Shown here in pieces: positions 45,415-54,286 of a stretch of DNA of 64,000 bases. Position 1 is the first letter of the stretch; each line of letters starts with the position of its first letter. The translations under genes were made by a program, and so were the position numbers. The notes under the pieces are model-generated. The model was not told the origin of the DNA, did no database searches, and saw only the letters and a program-made list of their open reading frames with translations. Origin of the DNA: Paenibacillus lactis (GTDB lineage Bacteria > Bacillota > Bacilli > Paenibacillales > Paenibacillaceae); the NCBI RefSeq assembly GCF_017873605.1, contig NZ_JAGGKI010000008.1, forward strand, positions 62,001 through 126,000, read 5' to 3'.

Positions 45415-45458
45415 GAAGCCGCGAAACCCTTGATTTTACCAAGGGGTTTCGCGGCTTC
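45415..45458 (+). terminator. Strong terminator after GH42 operon
   Basis: GAAGCCGCGAAACCCTTG pairs with CCAAGGGGTTTCGCGGCTTC over about 17 bp; loop ATTTTA; then CTTTC. It may also serve the convergent minus-strand gene. Confidence 0.88.
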
Positions 45459-45538
45459 CTTTCATGAAACTCGGTTTCTGCCAGTATTCGCGCAGCGATT
45501 TGCGACTCATGGCCGAACCTATAGCTTTCGAACTGTCA

Positions 45539-46225
45539 TTACCGAAGGGTGCTCTTCACGACGAAAGCGTCTCCGCAAGGAGAAGGGTCCGATGGAATTG
45601 CAGTAATCGTCAAATTTTGAAGCATAAGCCCTCCGTGGCGTGCTTTCAGCTTAGGATTGCTGCCATTTACGCGGCACCGGGAGAAAGCGACGTCGGATAG
45701 ACGAGCCATTCTGGAGAGTATGCCACCTACCAGCGGCGCCTCCACGATCCATTCCGCAGAGGTTTGCGGACCGCGGTATCGGCGGCTTATACGGAACGTC
45801 CAGCCTTTAGTCACATTCCGGAGGCAGATAATCCAGGTGCTCCCGCGCTTTTTGGCAATGACGGCCGACATGCGGTCCCCCGGACGGACAGGCAGCGGAA
45901 TTAGGGTCGCGGCGGCGGGAAGAATTTCCCACCACGCATAATAATAAGGCTTGCCGTTTATCAGATCATGCCCGGTGCCCGTCTGAATCAAGCTTTGGTT
46001 GCCGAAGCCATCGATCCCGATCCAAGCGGATGAATAGGAAGAGCCTCCACTTGGGCGAAGAAATGGAACATTCCACTCCCCGGATATTCGCCTAAACGCA
46101 CCTTTTGCCCCCTTGATGCTGTAGCCGGACCAATTATTCGAAATCCACCCGATGTTTCGCTGCGGCTTGGCCGCGGATTCAAAGCGGCAGATGTGATGTG
46201 TGCTCATTCTAGCAACGGTTCCCAT
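45539..46225 (-). CDS. Glutamic endopeptidase-like protein (peptidase family G1, eqolisin)
   Basis: 228 residues. NWSGYSIKG, ISGEWNVP, SSAWIGIDGFGNQSLIQTGTG and SAEWIVEAP are the ordered G1 motifs known from fungal scytalidoglutamic peptidase. Catalytic candidates are Gln81 (in SLIQTG) and Glu162 (in AEWIVE; Glu158 is the alternative). Fungal members are acid-active secreted proteases; this one shows no signal peptide, so either the N-terminus is shorter than real or it works inside the cell or is exported otherwise. Minus-strand GGCGGTGG precedes ATG 46225. Stand-alone gene between two sugar loci. Confidence 0.82.
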   Translation of the reverse strand: MGTVARMSTHHICRFESAAKPQRNIGWISNNWSGYSIKGAKGAFRRISGEWNVPFLRPSGGSSYSSAWIGIDGFGNQSLIQTGTGHDLINGKPYYYAWWEILPAAATLIPLPVRPGDRMSAVIAKKRGSTWIICLRNVTKGWTFRISRRYRGPQTSAEWIVEAPLVGGILSRMARLSDVAFSRCRVNGSNPKLKARHGGLMLQNLTITAIPSDPSPCGDAFVVKSTLR

Positions 46226-46345
46226 AGATCCACCGCCTTTAATAGATTGATAATATATCTAATGATGCTGAGGCCGCGGTGGTATGGGTTTTCTGCTAGA
46301 AAGGTTTAGAAGCAGGCGGGCTTACGGGATGGATTTTTCGGATCA

Positions 46346-46401
46346 AAAAGGGGCTGACCCATAAGTCATCGAATCATGATGGCTTTGGGGCTGCCCCTGT
46401 A
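46346..46401. terminator. Hairpin between peptidase and EEP-family genes
   Basis: GGGGCTGACCCATAAG and CTTTGGGGCTGCCCC form an imperfect stem with A/T flanks on both sides, resembling the GGGTGTCCCAAAAG hairpins at 33177 and 35022. Confidence 0.5.
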
Positions 46402-46458
46402 TTAATTTTGTCGCTCACCGAGAAAGAGACAGGAAGGACGTAAGGTTGCCGACTCTTT

Positions 46459-47241
46459 CTAAACGGATGCTGCTCTCCACTTCATCGACACCGGGTAGTG
46501 GTCGGACGGATAGGCCCCGTCGTAAGTATCCCGGTAAATGATCGTCTCCACCATCTCGACATCATGTGTCGTAAAAATATAGTCGATCGGCTCGCCTTCG
46601 AGTCCACCCTTGAAATCATGGAATGTGCGGCCTGCCGGTTCGTCCAGAAGCTCGTAGGCGTCTTGAAGCGCCTCCCGCAGTATCGCGATTTCCGCTTCAC
46701 CGGGACCTGCATTCAGATCGCCCATAAGAATAACCGGAAGCGATTCTTCCTTTCTAAGACGCTGAATATGATCGAGAATGAGCTTGGCGCTTTCCTGCCG
46801 CGCAACTGCGCCCATATGGTCAAAATGCGTGTTCACGACGTAAAAACGTACGCCAGTGTCCTTCGTGCTCTGAAACAGCCCCCATGTGCAAATTCGGGGA
46901 TAGCTGCCGTCCCAGCCGAGGCTTCCCGGCTTCTCCGGCGTTTCGGACAGCCAGAACTGCCCTTCCTGCAGGATAGAGAAATCGGCTTGCTTGTAATAGA
47001 TCGCGCAGTGTTCTCCGTCCCGGTCGCCTTGTCCCATCCGTCCCGTTCCAATTCTGCCGTACTCGGGCAGAGCTTCGTCCAGATCCCGCAGCATCGCCCC
47101 GGAGCCCTCCTGAGTTCCGAACAGATCGGGGGATGCGTCTGTAATGACGGCTGCAGCTCGATGCTTCCGGTGAGGCCAAGCGTTGCTGCCGTCGCTGTCC
47201 ACATTCACGCGTAAATTGAAGGTCATTGTTATCACATTCAT
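46459..47241 (-). CDS. Endonuclease/exonuclease/phosphatase-family hydrolase
   Basis: 260 residues with the EEP fold motifs: MTFNLRVN (metal), LFGTQEGSGAM (catalytic Glu), FYVVNTHFDHMG, VILMGDLNAGPGE (Asp/Asn pair), and YPSDHYPVSM at the C-terminus (catalytic His). Family members hydrolyse phosphodiesters or phosphomonoesters; the small form without a signal peptide is widespread and its substrate is unknown. It starts 118 nt after the permease of locus 2 on the same strand and could be its last cistron. Confidence 0.88.
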   Translation of the reverse strand: MNVITMTFNLRVNVDSDGSNAWPHRKHRAAAVITDASPDLFGTQEGSGAMLRDLDEALPEYGRIGTGRMGQGDRDGEHCAIYYKQADFSILQEGQFWLSETPEKPGSLGWDGSYPRICTWGLFQSTKDTGVRFYVVNTHFDHMGAVARQESAKLILDHIQRLRKEESLPVILMGDLNAGPGEAEIAILREALQDAYELLDEPAGRTFHDFKGGLEGEPIDYIFTTHDVEMVETIIYRDTYDGAYPSDHYPVSMKWRAASV

Positions 47242-47359
47242 GTCATGTCATTCCCATCTACTATGATCTAGCCAACAAGAGGCCGGAATAATACTACTAT
47301 ATCCGCTTTGATGGACTTCATCAATGACATGCGGACCATGCGCAGCCATCCGCTCATCT

Positions 47360-48187
47360 TTATTTGATGGAGCCTTCCGTCAAGCCGCCGATAATATACT
47401 TTTGCGTAAAAACGTACAGAATTGCAATCGGGGCCATAGACAGTGAGAAGGCTGCAAAAGCCAGATTATAATCAAAGCTGGTCTCCGTCTTAAAATTGTA
47501 AATAAACAGCGGCAGTGTCCAAAAATCCGGATGTCGGTTCAGCATGATCAGCGGGAGTTGGAAATCATTCCAAATCCAAAGACTGTTCAATATGAGGATC
47601 GTAGCGATGATGGGAAGCATCAATGGATATATAATCCGGCTGAAGGTGTACCAGACGCCGCAGCCGTCAATTTTTGAGGCCTGATCGAGCTCAAGCGGAA
47701 TATTTTTAAGAAAGCCGACTCCTAGAAACAAGCCTTGTGAAAAGGACAGGGTAACGTACATCATAATCAATCCCGTCTGATTCAAAAGCTCCAAATTGCC
47801 CATATGTCTGTAAATCGGCAGCATAATAGCCTGGAAGGGGACGAAAATCCCCATCAGGATGATCGTATACACCCACTTGAAATACAGCTTGTTCATGTTT
47901 CGCGAGATGGCATAAGAGACCATCGGAATGGCAATCAGCATGAACAGAAGAGATATGATGGTTATAAATGCGGAGTTCTGAAGCATTCCCCAGAAGTTAG
48001 CCTTGTTGATGACGGTCGAAAAATTATCCAGGTACAGGCGGGTCGGCGGAGCGAAAAAATTCGATGTTGTCTCGTCCCTGGTCCTTAAGGCAATGGAAAG
48101 CGCCAGATAGAGCGGACCCAGTATGAACAATGCACCGATCGCAAGCGCAGCATAACTGATGATTCTAAACGGCAATCGCGTCTTCAT
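47360..48187 (-). CDS. Sugar ABC transporter permease, MalG-type (sugar locus 2)
   Basis: 275 residues, six helices. EAA loop ELDQASKIDGCGVWYTFSRIIYPLM (about 168-192), ending YIIGGLTEGSIK, typical of the MsmG/AraQ-like branch. Overlaps the preceding permease gene by 4 nt. No ATPase partner present. Confidence 0.93.
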   Translation of the reverse strand: MKTRLPFRIISYAALAIGALFILGPLYLALSIALRTRDETTSNFFAPPTRLYLDNFSTVINKANFWGMLQNSAFITIISLLFMLIAIPMVSYAISRNMNKLYFKWVYTIILMGIFVPFQAIMLPIYRHMGNLELLNQTGLIMMYVTLSFSQGLFLGVGFLKNIPLELDQASKIDGCGVWYTFSRIIYPLMLPIIATILILNSLWIWNDFQLPLIMLNRHPDFWTLPLFIYNFKTETSFDYNLAFAAFSLSMAPIAILYVFTQKYIIGGLTEGSIK

Positions 48188-49065
48188 TGCTGTCCGACCT
48201 CCTTCCGGGCCAAAAGCTTAATCTGTATGAACGAGAGGACACCAATCAGGATAAATACATAGATGGCTTCTGCCGTTCCGTACCCGAATTTCATCTCGCT
48301 CATGCCATGCTGGTAAATAAGGAAGCCCATCGATTCTGTCGACTTGGAAGGTCCGCCATTTGTCATGGCTACGATGTAATCAAACACGGTGAGGCCGCCT
48401 TTAACGGCAAGCACTACATTGACGGTCAGCATCGGAATCAGGTATGGAATCGTGATCGAGAAAAAACGTTGTACAGGCGATGCGCCGTCTATAACAGCTG
48501 CTTCGATAATATCCTTCGGCACGTTGGACAAGCCGGCGATAAAGATTACCATCGGGATCGCAAAGCCCTGCCAGATGTTTGTTAACGCAATGCCCAGGAT
48601 GGCTGTGTCGGGATTGCCAAGCAAATTAAGCGACAGCCACTCGATTCCAAGCTTTTCTCCTATAGGCGGAAACAAGGAGTAGAAGAACTGGTTAAACATC
48701 AGGCCGACGGTAATCATGCTCAGCACGGCCGGGAAGAAGTAGATGGACCGGAACAGGCCGCGAAGCTTCAAGGGACGGCTCAGCAGGAGAGCGAGTACAA
48801 GTGCAACGCTGAGCTTTCCAAAAACGACAATAACGGTATACAGCAAGGTGAAGCTTAGGCCGTTCAAGAAACGTTTATCTTGTAATATATCAATGTAATT
48901 TTGAAAGCCGACCATGTCATACGATAGGGAGAACCCGTCCCAGTTCGTCAGACTGTAATAGAATCCGATAAAGACCGGGGCCAGGAAGAATAAGCAATAC
49001 AGCAGTACCGCAGGCAAGGTCATCATGAAAAAGACGGTACCCGGCTTTAACCCGCGAATGTTCAT
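48184..49065 (-). CDS. Sugar ABC transporter permease, MalF-type (sugar locus 2)
   Basis: 293 residues. FFMMTLPAVLLYCLFFLAPVFIGFYYSLTNWDGF is the first helix of MsmF/RafE-like permeases; EAA loop IEAAVIDGASPVQRFFSITIPYLIP (about 190-214). Follows the binding-protein gene by 84 nt containing a stem-loop. Confidence 0.93.
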   Translation of the reverse strand: MNIRGLKPGTVFFMMTLPAVLLYCLFFLAPVFIGFYYSLTNWDGFSLSYDMVGFQNYIDILQDKRFLNGLSFTLLYTVIVVFGKLSVALVLALLLSRPLKLRGLFRSIYFFPAVLSMITVGLMFNQFFYSLFPPIGEKLGIEWLSLNLLGNPDTAILGIALTNIWQGFAIPMVIFIAGLSNVPKDIIEAAVIDGASPVQRFFSITIPYLIPMLTVNVVLAVKGGLTVFDYIVAMTNGGPSKSTESMGFLIYQHGMSEMKFGYGTAEAIYVFILIGVLSFIQIKLLARKEVGQQ

Positions 49066-49089
49066 ACGTTAGCCCTCCCATCAGGCAGA

Positions 49090-49138
49090 GAGGCGAAGAA
49101 TCCTGGAGTGGTGCCTCATAACCAAGGTTTTTCGCCTC
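49090..49138 (-). promoter_or_regulatory. Intercistronic stem-loop between binding-protein and permease genes
   Basis: GAGGCGAA and TTCGCCTC arms enclose a 33-nt loop. Such elements reduce permease expression relative to binding protein by stopping or stabilising the 5' part of the mRNA. Confidence 0.55.
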
Positions 49139-49149
49139 ATTGGCATGTT

Positions 49150-50436
49150 TTATTGATTAAACTTGTTGTAGAATATCGTATCGAGGGTTTTCAGGTATTG
49201 GTCAACATCTTTATTAAGGAACATTTCCTGTGTTGCTTTGCCTACATCGGCATTGATCCCTGGAGGCCACAGCCGTTCGATTGTCGGATATACCTTGCCG
49301 TCCGATATCAGCTGTGTCAGTGAGCTGATCTCAGGAAGCCCTGATTCCACATCCTTGATACCGGAAGGATAGCCGGCGGTACCTAAATAGGTTTCTACGT
49401 TTTCCTTCGTGGACATAAATTCAATGAACTTTCGGGCTTCTTCTTGATTTTTACCTTCAGCTGGAATACCAATGGCCGTATCAACGGATACCTGTGTCTT
49501 TAAATCTGCAGGGTTTTCGGTCGGGAGCGGAAACATGGCGAAATTCAGATCGGGATTGGACTCTTTAATTTCTTTGATTGCCCAAATGCCTGTGAACCAC
49601 ATCGCAGTTTTACCGTTGGCGAAATCACGAAGCGCGTCATCATAGCCGGTTCCCATATTGTCTTTTTGTCCGTATTGACGAAGCGTTAGCAGATTTTCTG
49701 CAAAAGGCTTGAATGCCGGATTATCCGTGATGTGTGCCTTGCCGTTCATGACATCATCAAGGAATGACTCGACGTTTGGAATCGTTTGTCCCATTTTGTA
49801 GACGACCTCCTGACGGATGCCGTTAAAATCCTTATCGTGGAAGTAAAACGGTGTGATGCCTGCCGCCTGAAGCTTCTCGGCCGTCTCGATCAGTTCGGCG
49901 TAAGTTGTTGGAATCTGAAGATTCTGGCTTTCAAAAATATCTTTGTTATAATACATCCCCAGTGTAGCCAACCCGATCGGGACCATATAATTTTTGCCGT
50001 CGATTTTACTCAAGTCAGCAATGGCAGGCTGGACGTTATTCATGAGCGGATCATTGGTCAGGTCAACGACGCGGCCCTCCTTGGCCATTTTTTGGAAAAT
50101 GGGATTGTGAGGATAGTGGGTGAAAACCGCAGGGGCGTCATTGGTCGAAACCCTCATCGTCCATACATTTTCAGGATTCGGCACATTGTTCTGTTCCACC
50201 TTTATGCCCGGGTTAGCCTGTTCAAATTTTGTGATTAGCTCGTTGACAACATTGACGGCCTCTGATTTCATTTGAAAGTATTCAATTTTGACGGGTGCAC
50301 CATCGGAGTTCGCGTTGTTGCTGCCTGCTTCGTTCTCCGCATTTTTTGAGCCTCCGCCAGCACAGCCGGCCGCTGTCATCATGGCTAGCGAGATCAGTGC
50401 TGCCAATCCGCTTTTCATAAACCCCTTTTTCATCAT
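49150..50436 (-). CDS. Sugar ABC transporter solute-binding lipoprotein (sugar locus 2)
   Basis: 428 residues; lipoprotein signal with lipobox TAAGC (Cys about 25) and a GGGSKNAENEAGSN linker. CUT1/MsmE-like binding domain (NPGIKVEQNNVPNPENVWTMRV). ATG 50436 or the adjacent ATG 50433 after AAAGGAGCTG. A cre-like box lies 29-42 nt upstream. Transcribed towards two permeases, probably under the YesM/YesN pair upstream. Confidence 0.93.
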   Translation of the reverse strand: MMKKGFMKSGLAALISLAMMTAAGCAGGGSKNAENEAGSNNANSDGAPVKIEYFQMKSEAVNVVNELITKFEQANPGIKVEQNNVPNPENVWTMRVSTNDAPAVFTHYPHNPIFQKMAKEGRVVDLTNDPLMNNVQPAIADLSKIDGKNYMVPIGLATLGMYYNKDIFESQNLQIPTTYAELIETAEKLQAAGITPFYFHDKDFNGIRQEVVYKMGQTIPNVESFLDDVMNGKAHITDNPAFKPFAENLLTLRQYGQKDNMGTGYDDALRDFANGKTAMWFTGIWAIKEIKESNPDLNFAMFPLPTENPADLKTQVSVDTAIGIPAEGKNQEEARKFIEFMSTKENVETYLGTAGYPSGIKDVESGLPEISSLTQLISDGKVYPTIERLWPPGINADVGKATQEMFLNKDVDQYLKTLDTIFYNKFNQ

Positions 50437-50464
50437 TTCAGCTCCTTTTGAGTGATGTCTGTAT

Positions 50465-50478
50465 CGAGAACGCTTTCA
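50465..50478 (-). promoter_or_regulatory. Near-perfect cre (CcpA) box upstream of locus 2 binding protein
   Basis: Minus-strand TGAAAGCGTTCTCG matches TGNAANCGNWNNCW except for the last base. Confidence 0.55.
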
Positions 50479-50563
50479 TTGTAGCAAGGAGTCGCATGCT
50501 GAAAATAGGAATAAACTGACTGTCTGAATAGGATAAATCTGTAGTTTTGCATCACATTCCAGC

Positions 50564-52078
50564 CTATGTTTTTTTATTGCTTCGGTCTTTTCCCGGCGTA
50601 GCACCGTAAACCTTTCTATACATCTGGATGAAATAAGAATAGTCATTAAAGCCGACCTCGCTGGCAATCGTTGCAATCGGCAGTTGATAGGTTTCGCTTT
50701 CCAGCAGCTTTTTGGCCTTTTCCATTCGTACAGACAACAGATACTGGGCGAATCCCACTCCGCATTTTCGTTTGAATAACCGGCTGAGGTAGCTGGGATC
50801 GACAAAATACCGCTGCTTCGCAAGATCATCCAGGACGATTTTGTTCTTGTAATTCATTTCGACAAATTCTTTAATGTCCTGAACGATATCCCGATTTGGT
50901 TCGTTTTGGCTCAATTGCTCAACAACCGCACGCAGCTTCGCAATCAGCTCATCACAGGCTTCATGGATCGATGCGAATTCGAAGAGACTCCGTTGTTCCA
51001 GGTAGGAGCAAGCTTCGCTGCAGGAACGTCCAATAATGGTATTGATTATATTGACAGTCGCAGCAAGCCAGTCTTGCACCATATGTACGGAGAACTGCTT
51101 CTTGATGCAATCGGCAAGCCAGGAATGGATCATATTCTCCATTTTGGCCATTTGATAGCTTCCTGCCTGCTGGCTGAATATGCTCGTCCATTCCTGAATG
51201 TACGCCGCATCATAATGATAAATCTGGCCAATATGCTCGATCCGTACAGGTTGACCGATGCCGTTCACGAAGCTTTGCAATGCCGCAAGCTTGGCTTCCC
51301 TTAAGGATGTGTCCAGCTGGCGCAGATCGCTTAGCGCAGAGCTGATTCCAATGCCAGTGCAGGTCAATCCCGTCCGTTCGCTCAGCGTACGGGCGATTCT
51401 GTCGCACAGGAAGTGGAGGCTGACCTGTCCTTCTTGATTGGCTGCGGACTGTGGTTGGATCCATGCGATCAGAAGCTGAGGCTGAAATTGATCCGTGATC
51501 AGTATGGAACGAAGGTGGTGACTCCCGAACACCTCTTTGGAAATTTCCCTTAGTTCCCTGCTCTGGGAAGGGGGATGCACAAACACGATCGTATGAAATG
51601 CAGAGCTGCTGTTGAGCTCGAAGGCAGACTCAAGAGTCAGCAAGCTTCGATGATCGGACGTTTCATAGAAGCAGGAGAGCATTGCCTGCTCAATATGGAT
51701 TTCGCGGCGCTCGGCATGATGCATCTTCAACTTATTCAGCAACGAGTTTAGCTCCTGCCGATCTACGGGCTTGAGCAAATAGTTCTCCACCTTATATTGA
51801 ATCGCTTCGCGTGCGTAAGTAAAATCTTCGTATCCGCTAATAATCGTGACAGGCATGGAAGGGTGATTCTTTCGGATATAGGCTGCCAGCTGAATGCCAT
51901 CCATCCCCGGCATGCGAATGTCTGTGATCACAAGGTCAGGCAACGCTTCATCGATCACATTCTGAGCAGCAGTGCCATCCTCAGCTTCGATTACTCGCAC
52001 ACTTCCGTCCCAATCATGTATCATCTGTAGAATCGCTTTCCTGGCGAAGAACTCATCATCTGCCACTAATATTCTCAT
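50564..52078 (-). CDS. YesN-type response regulator with AraC DNA-binding domain (sugar locus 2)
   Basis: 504 residues. Receiver at 1-120: VADDE, phospho-acceptor in LVITDIRMPGMDG, LLKPVD. C-terminal AraC domain with YVDPSYLSRLFKRKCG-like segment and VGFNDYSYFIQMYRKVYGATP. The start overlaps the kinase gene by 23 nt, so the pair is translationally coupled. Expected activator of the binding-protein/permease operon 128 nt downstream. Confidence 0.93.
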   Translation of the reverse strand: MRILVADDEFFARKAILQMIHDWDGSVRVIEAEDGTAAQNVIDEALPDLVITDIRMPGMDGIQLAAYIRKNHPSMPVTIISGYEDFTYAREAIQYKVENYLLKPVDRQELNSLLNKLKMHHAERREIHIEQAMLSCFYETSDHRSLLTLESAFELNSSSAFHTIVFVHPPSQSRELREISKEVFGSHHLRSILITDQFQPQLLIAWIQPQSAANQEGQVSLHFLCDRIARTLSERTGLTCTGIGISSALSDLRQLDTSLREAKLAALQSFVNGIGQPVRIEHIGQIYHYDAAYIQEWTSIFSQQAGSYQMAKMENMIHSWLADCIKKQFSVHMVQDWLAATVNIINTIIGRSCSEACSYLEQRSLFEFASIHEACDELIAKLRAVVEQLSQNEPNRDIVQDIKEFVEMNYKNKIVLDDLAKQRYFVDPSYLSRLFKRKCGVGFAQYLLSVRMEKAKKLLESETYQLPIATIASEVGFNDYSYFIQMYRKVYGATPGKDRSNKKT

Positions 52079-53894
52079 CGGTGTCCATCTCCCTGTTGTA
52101 CGGAATATGTATCATAATGGTGGTCCCGGCTTTCTCTTCGCTCTTGATATTCATCCAGGAGCTTTCACCGTAAAAATGCTTAATCCGGGCATAAACGTTT
52201 CTCATGCCGAAGTTCTGGTCAAGGTTCTCCACCATCTCCTGCGGGTCTTGCATCAGCATCATTTTCAGCTCACTCAGCTTCTCCTTCGAGATGCCGACAC
52301 CATCATCATAAACGCAAATATATAGAAACCGGTGGCGTTTCCGGATTGTTAATCGAAGCTTACCTGTACCGCCTTTTGGCTCCAAACCATGGTAGAAGGA
52401 GTTTTCGATAATCGGCTGGATTAAAAACTTTAGTATTTTGCAAGAAATAACATCTTGATCGATCTCGTACTCAACCTGGAACTTGTTGAAGAATCGGATC
52501 TGCTGAATTTGAATGTAGTGCTCGATGTTCTCAAGCTCTTTTCCGATCGTTACGACATCTCCATATTTGACGTTATAGCGGTAAATGCTGGACAAGCTTT
52601 TGGTCATAGAGGAGATATGCTCCATTCGGTGGAGCTCGGCAATGGAATGAATGGCATTTAAGGTGTTGTACAAAAAGTGCGGATTGATCTGCGACTGAAG
52701 CATTTTAATCTCCGCTTTTTTCTGCAGGCTGCTTGCCGTAATTTCGGAATCTCGGCTTGTTCTAATCCGCTCGATCATAGCATTGTAGCTGTTGATCAGC
52801 CTTCCGATCTCATCCTCCCGATGGCTGTGAATAACGGTGGGGGTCAGATGCTCTGAATCCACGATTTTCATCGTGCCGCTAAGCTTTAAGATCGGATGGA
52901 TAAAATAGCGGTGAAAAAAGAACGCCAGCCCCAAAGCGGCGATAAGTGCCAAAATACTTATGAGCACATAGTTCAATGTATTGCTTATAAATGTATCGGT
53001 AATTTGTGCGACAGGGATATAGTGGATGACTGTCCAACCGGTTACCGGATTGACCGTGCTGCTGATCAGATAGGGCTTGTTGTTCCAATTGATGCGCAAA
53101 GTCGGGTTGTCTCCTGGTGCAGGACTGGAGATGAGGGATGTAAAAGACTGGACTTGCTCCGCATCTAGCTCATTAAGCGATCCGTTTGAGGAATACACAA
53201 CCGTTTCGCCGGACAGAATCATCGTTCCAAGCTTTAGTCCATCATTGGAAATGCCACCGAGCATATTCTCAATGGCTTTATCGTAAATATCGACTTTTGC
53301 ATAGCCTTCTTGACCGCTGTGTATGTTGAGGTCGGATAAATAACGCACGATGGATATTCGATGACTGGTGCTTTTCGTATTGGCTTCCTTCGAAATATGG
53401 ACAACATAATCATTGTTTTTAAGACGGCTTTCTCCGATTTCTTTCAATGTGTTTCTGATTTTTCCCGCCTTTTCCGGCTGGCTGCCATAAATGCTTCCAT
53501 TCGGGGCAAGCACCGATATCATGGCGATGCTTCCGTTAATCAGCACAAGCTGTTGCATGGAGGTATACATGTAGTTGGCATCCGCAAAATATTCTTTGTC
53601 TGAAGAACGCTTGGACTTTTCCAGAATAGAGCTCAGCTTAAAATTCGTTAAATAAAAAAAGGAATAGCGGGCATGATTCGCAAAAAAATCGTTGATGCTT
53701 ACATGGGTCCGGCTATCCAGCTGCTGCAGGATTTCCTCGTAATCGGAATTTGTCTGCTTGTACAGCTGTATACCCGACAGGAACATGGCCGTTATGACCG
53801 GGATCACGATAATGAGCACGTAAGTTAAGACAAGCTTGCTGCGAAAACTCGATCTGTGGAATTTTCGAAGCAAGTACGGCTGCAATTTCGGCAT
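52056..53894 (-). CDS. YesM-type sensor histidine kinase (sugar locus 2)
   Basis: 612 residues. Membrane helix about 20-40, Cache-like extracellular sensor, second helix near 305-325, HAMP, then QINPHFLYNTLNAIHSI with the phospho-acceptor His, and an HATPase domain (ENSFYHGLEPKGG, DDGVGISKEKL, FGMRNVYARI). Start ATG 53894 follows AAAGGTGATC on the minus strand. First gene of the minus-strand locus, divergent from locus 3. Confidence 0.93.
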   Translation of the reverse strand: MPKLQPYLLRKFHRSSFRSKLVLTYVLIIVIPVITAMFLSGIQLYKQTNSDYEEILQQLDSRTHVSINDFFANHARYSFFYLTNFKLSSILEKSKRSSDKEYFADANYMYTSMQQLVLINGSIAMISVLAPNGSIYGSQPEKAGKIRNTLKEIGESRLKNNDYVVHISKEANTKSTSHRISIVRYLSDLNIHSGQEGYAKVDIYDKAIENMLGGISNDGLKLGTMILSGETVVYSSNGSLNELDAEQVQSFTSLISSPAPGDNPTLRINWNNKPYLISSTVNPVTGWTVIHYIPVAQITDTFISNTLNYVLISILALIAALGLAFFFHRYFIHPILKLSGTMKIVDSEHLTPTVIHSHREDEIGRLINSYNAMIERIRTSRDSEITASSLQKKAEIKMLQSQINPHFLYNTLNAIHSIAELHRMEHISSMTKSLSSIYRYNVKYGDVVTIGKELENIEHYIQIQQIRFFNKFQVEYEIDQDVISCKILKFLIQPIIENSFYHGLEPKGGTGKLRLTIRKRHRFLYICVYDDGVGISKEKLSELKMMLMQDPQEMVENLDQNFGMRNVYARIKHFYGESSWMNIKSEEKAGTTIMIHIPYNREMDTDENISGR

Positions 53895-54286
53895 GGGATC
53901 ACCTTTCTTAGATATGGAGTTTGATTGGCCGTATATGTGCGGTAATCAGCTTCATTATTTGTCATCAAGGACGTCTTTTCAATCCATTTTGAATAAAAAC
54001 CTGATTTCAGGCACTTGGGACGGGTCAAATGTTAATTGCGGCAAGCCATATTCATTAACACTCCAAAAAAATGGAGGTTATTTGGCATGCAGCTTGGTGC
54101 ATATTAGCAACCCGCACTAGATCTATTCAATAGATAATTAACTAGAATTATTTGGTTGTTCGCCCCGAAAAAAAGTTCAGAATATCCGGGCTGTCATGTA
54201 AATAGAGATGAATATACGCTCTCGTAAGCGTATACAAAATCTGGATATTTACTAGATGCTGGGGCAGCCAAAGGGAGGGAGAACAA
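53895..54286. promoter_or_regulatory. Divergent control region between sugar loci 2 and 3
   Basis: No gene is supported. It contains a perfect 8-bp inverted repeat TATACGCT-CTCGTA-AGCGTATA at 54213-54234, which overlaps a 13/14 cre match CGTAAGCGTATACA (54223-54236). These lie 51-74 nt before the locus 3 binding protein. Promoters of both operons must be here. Confidence 0.55.
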
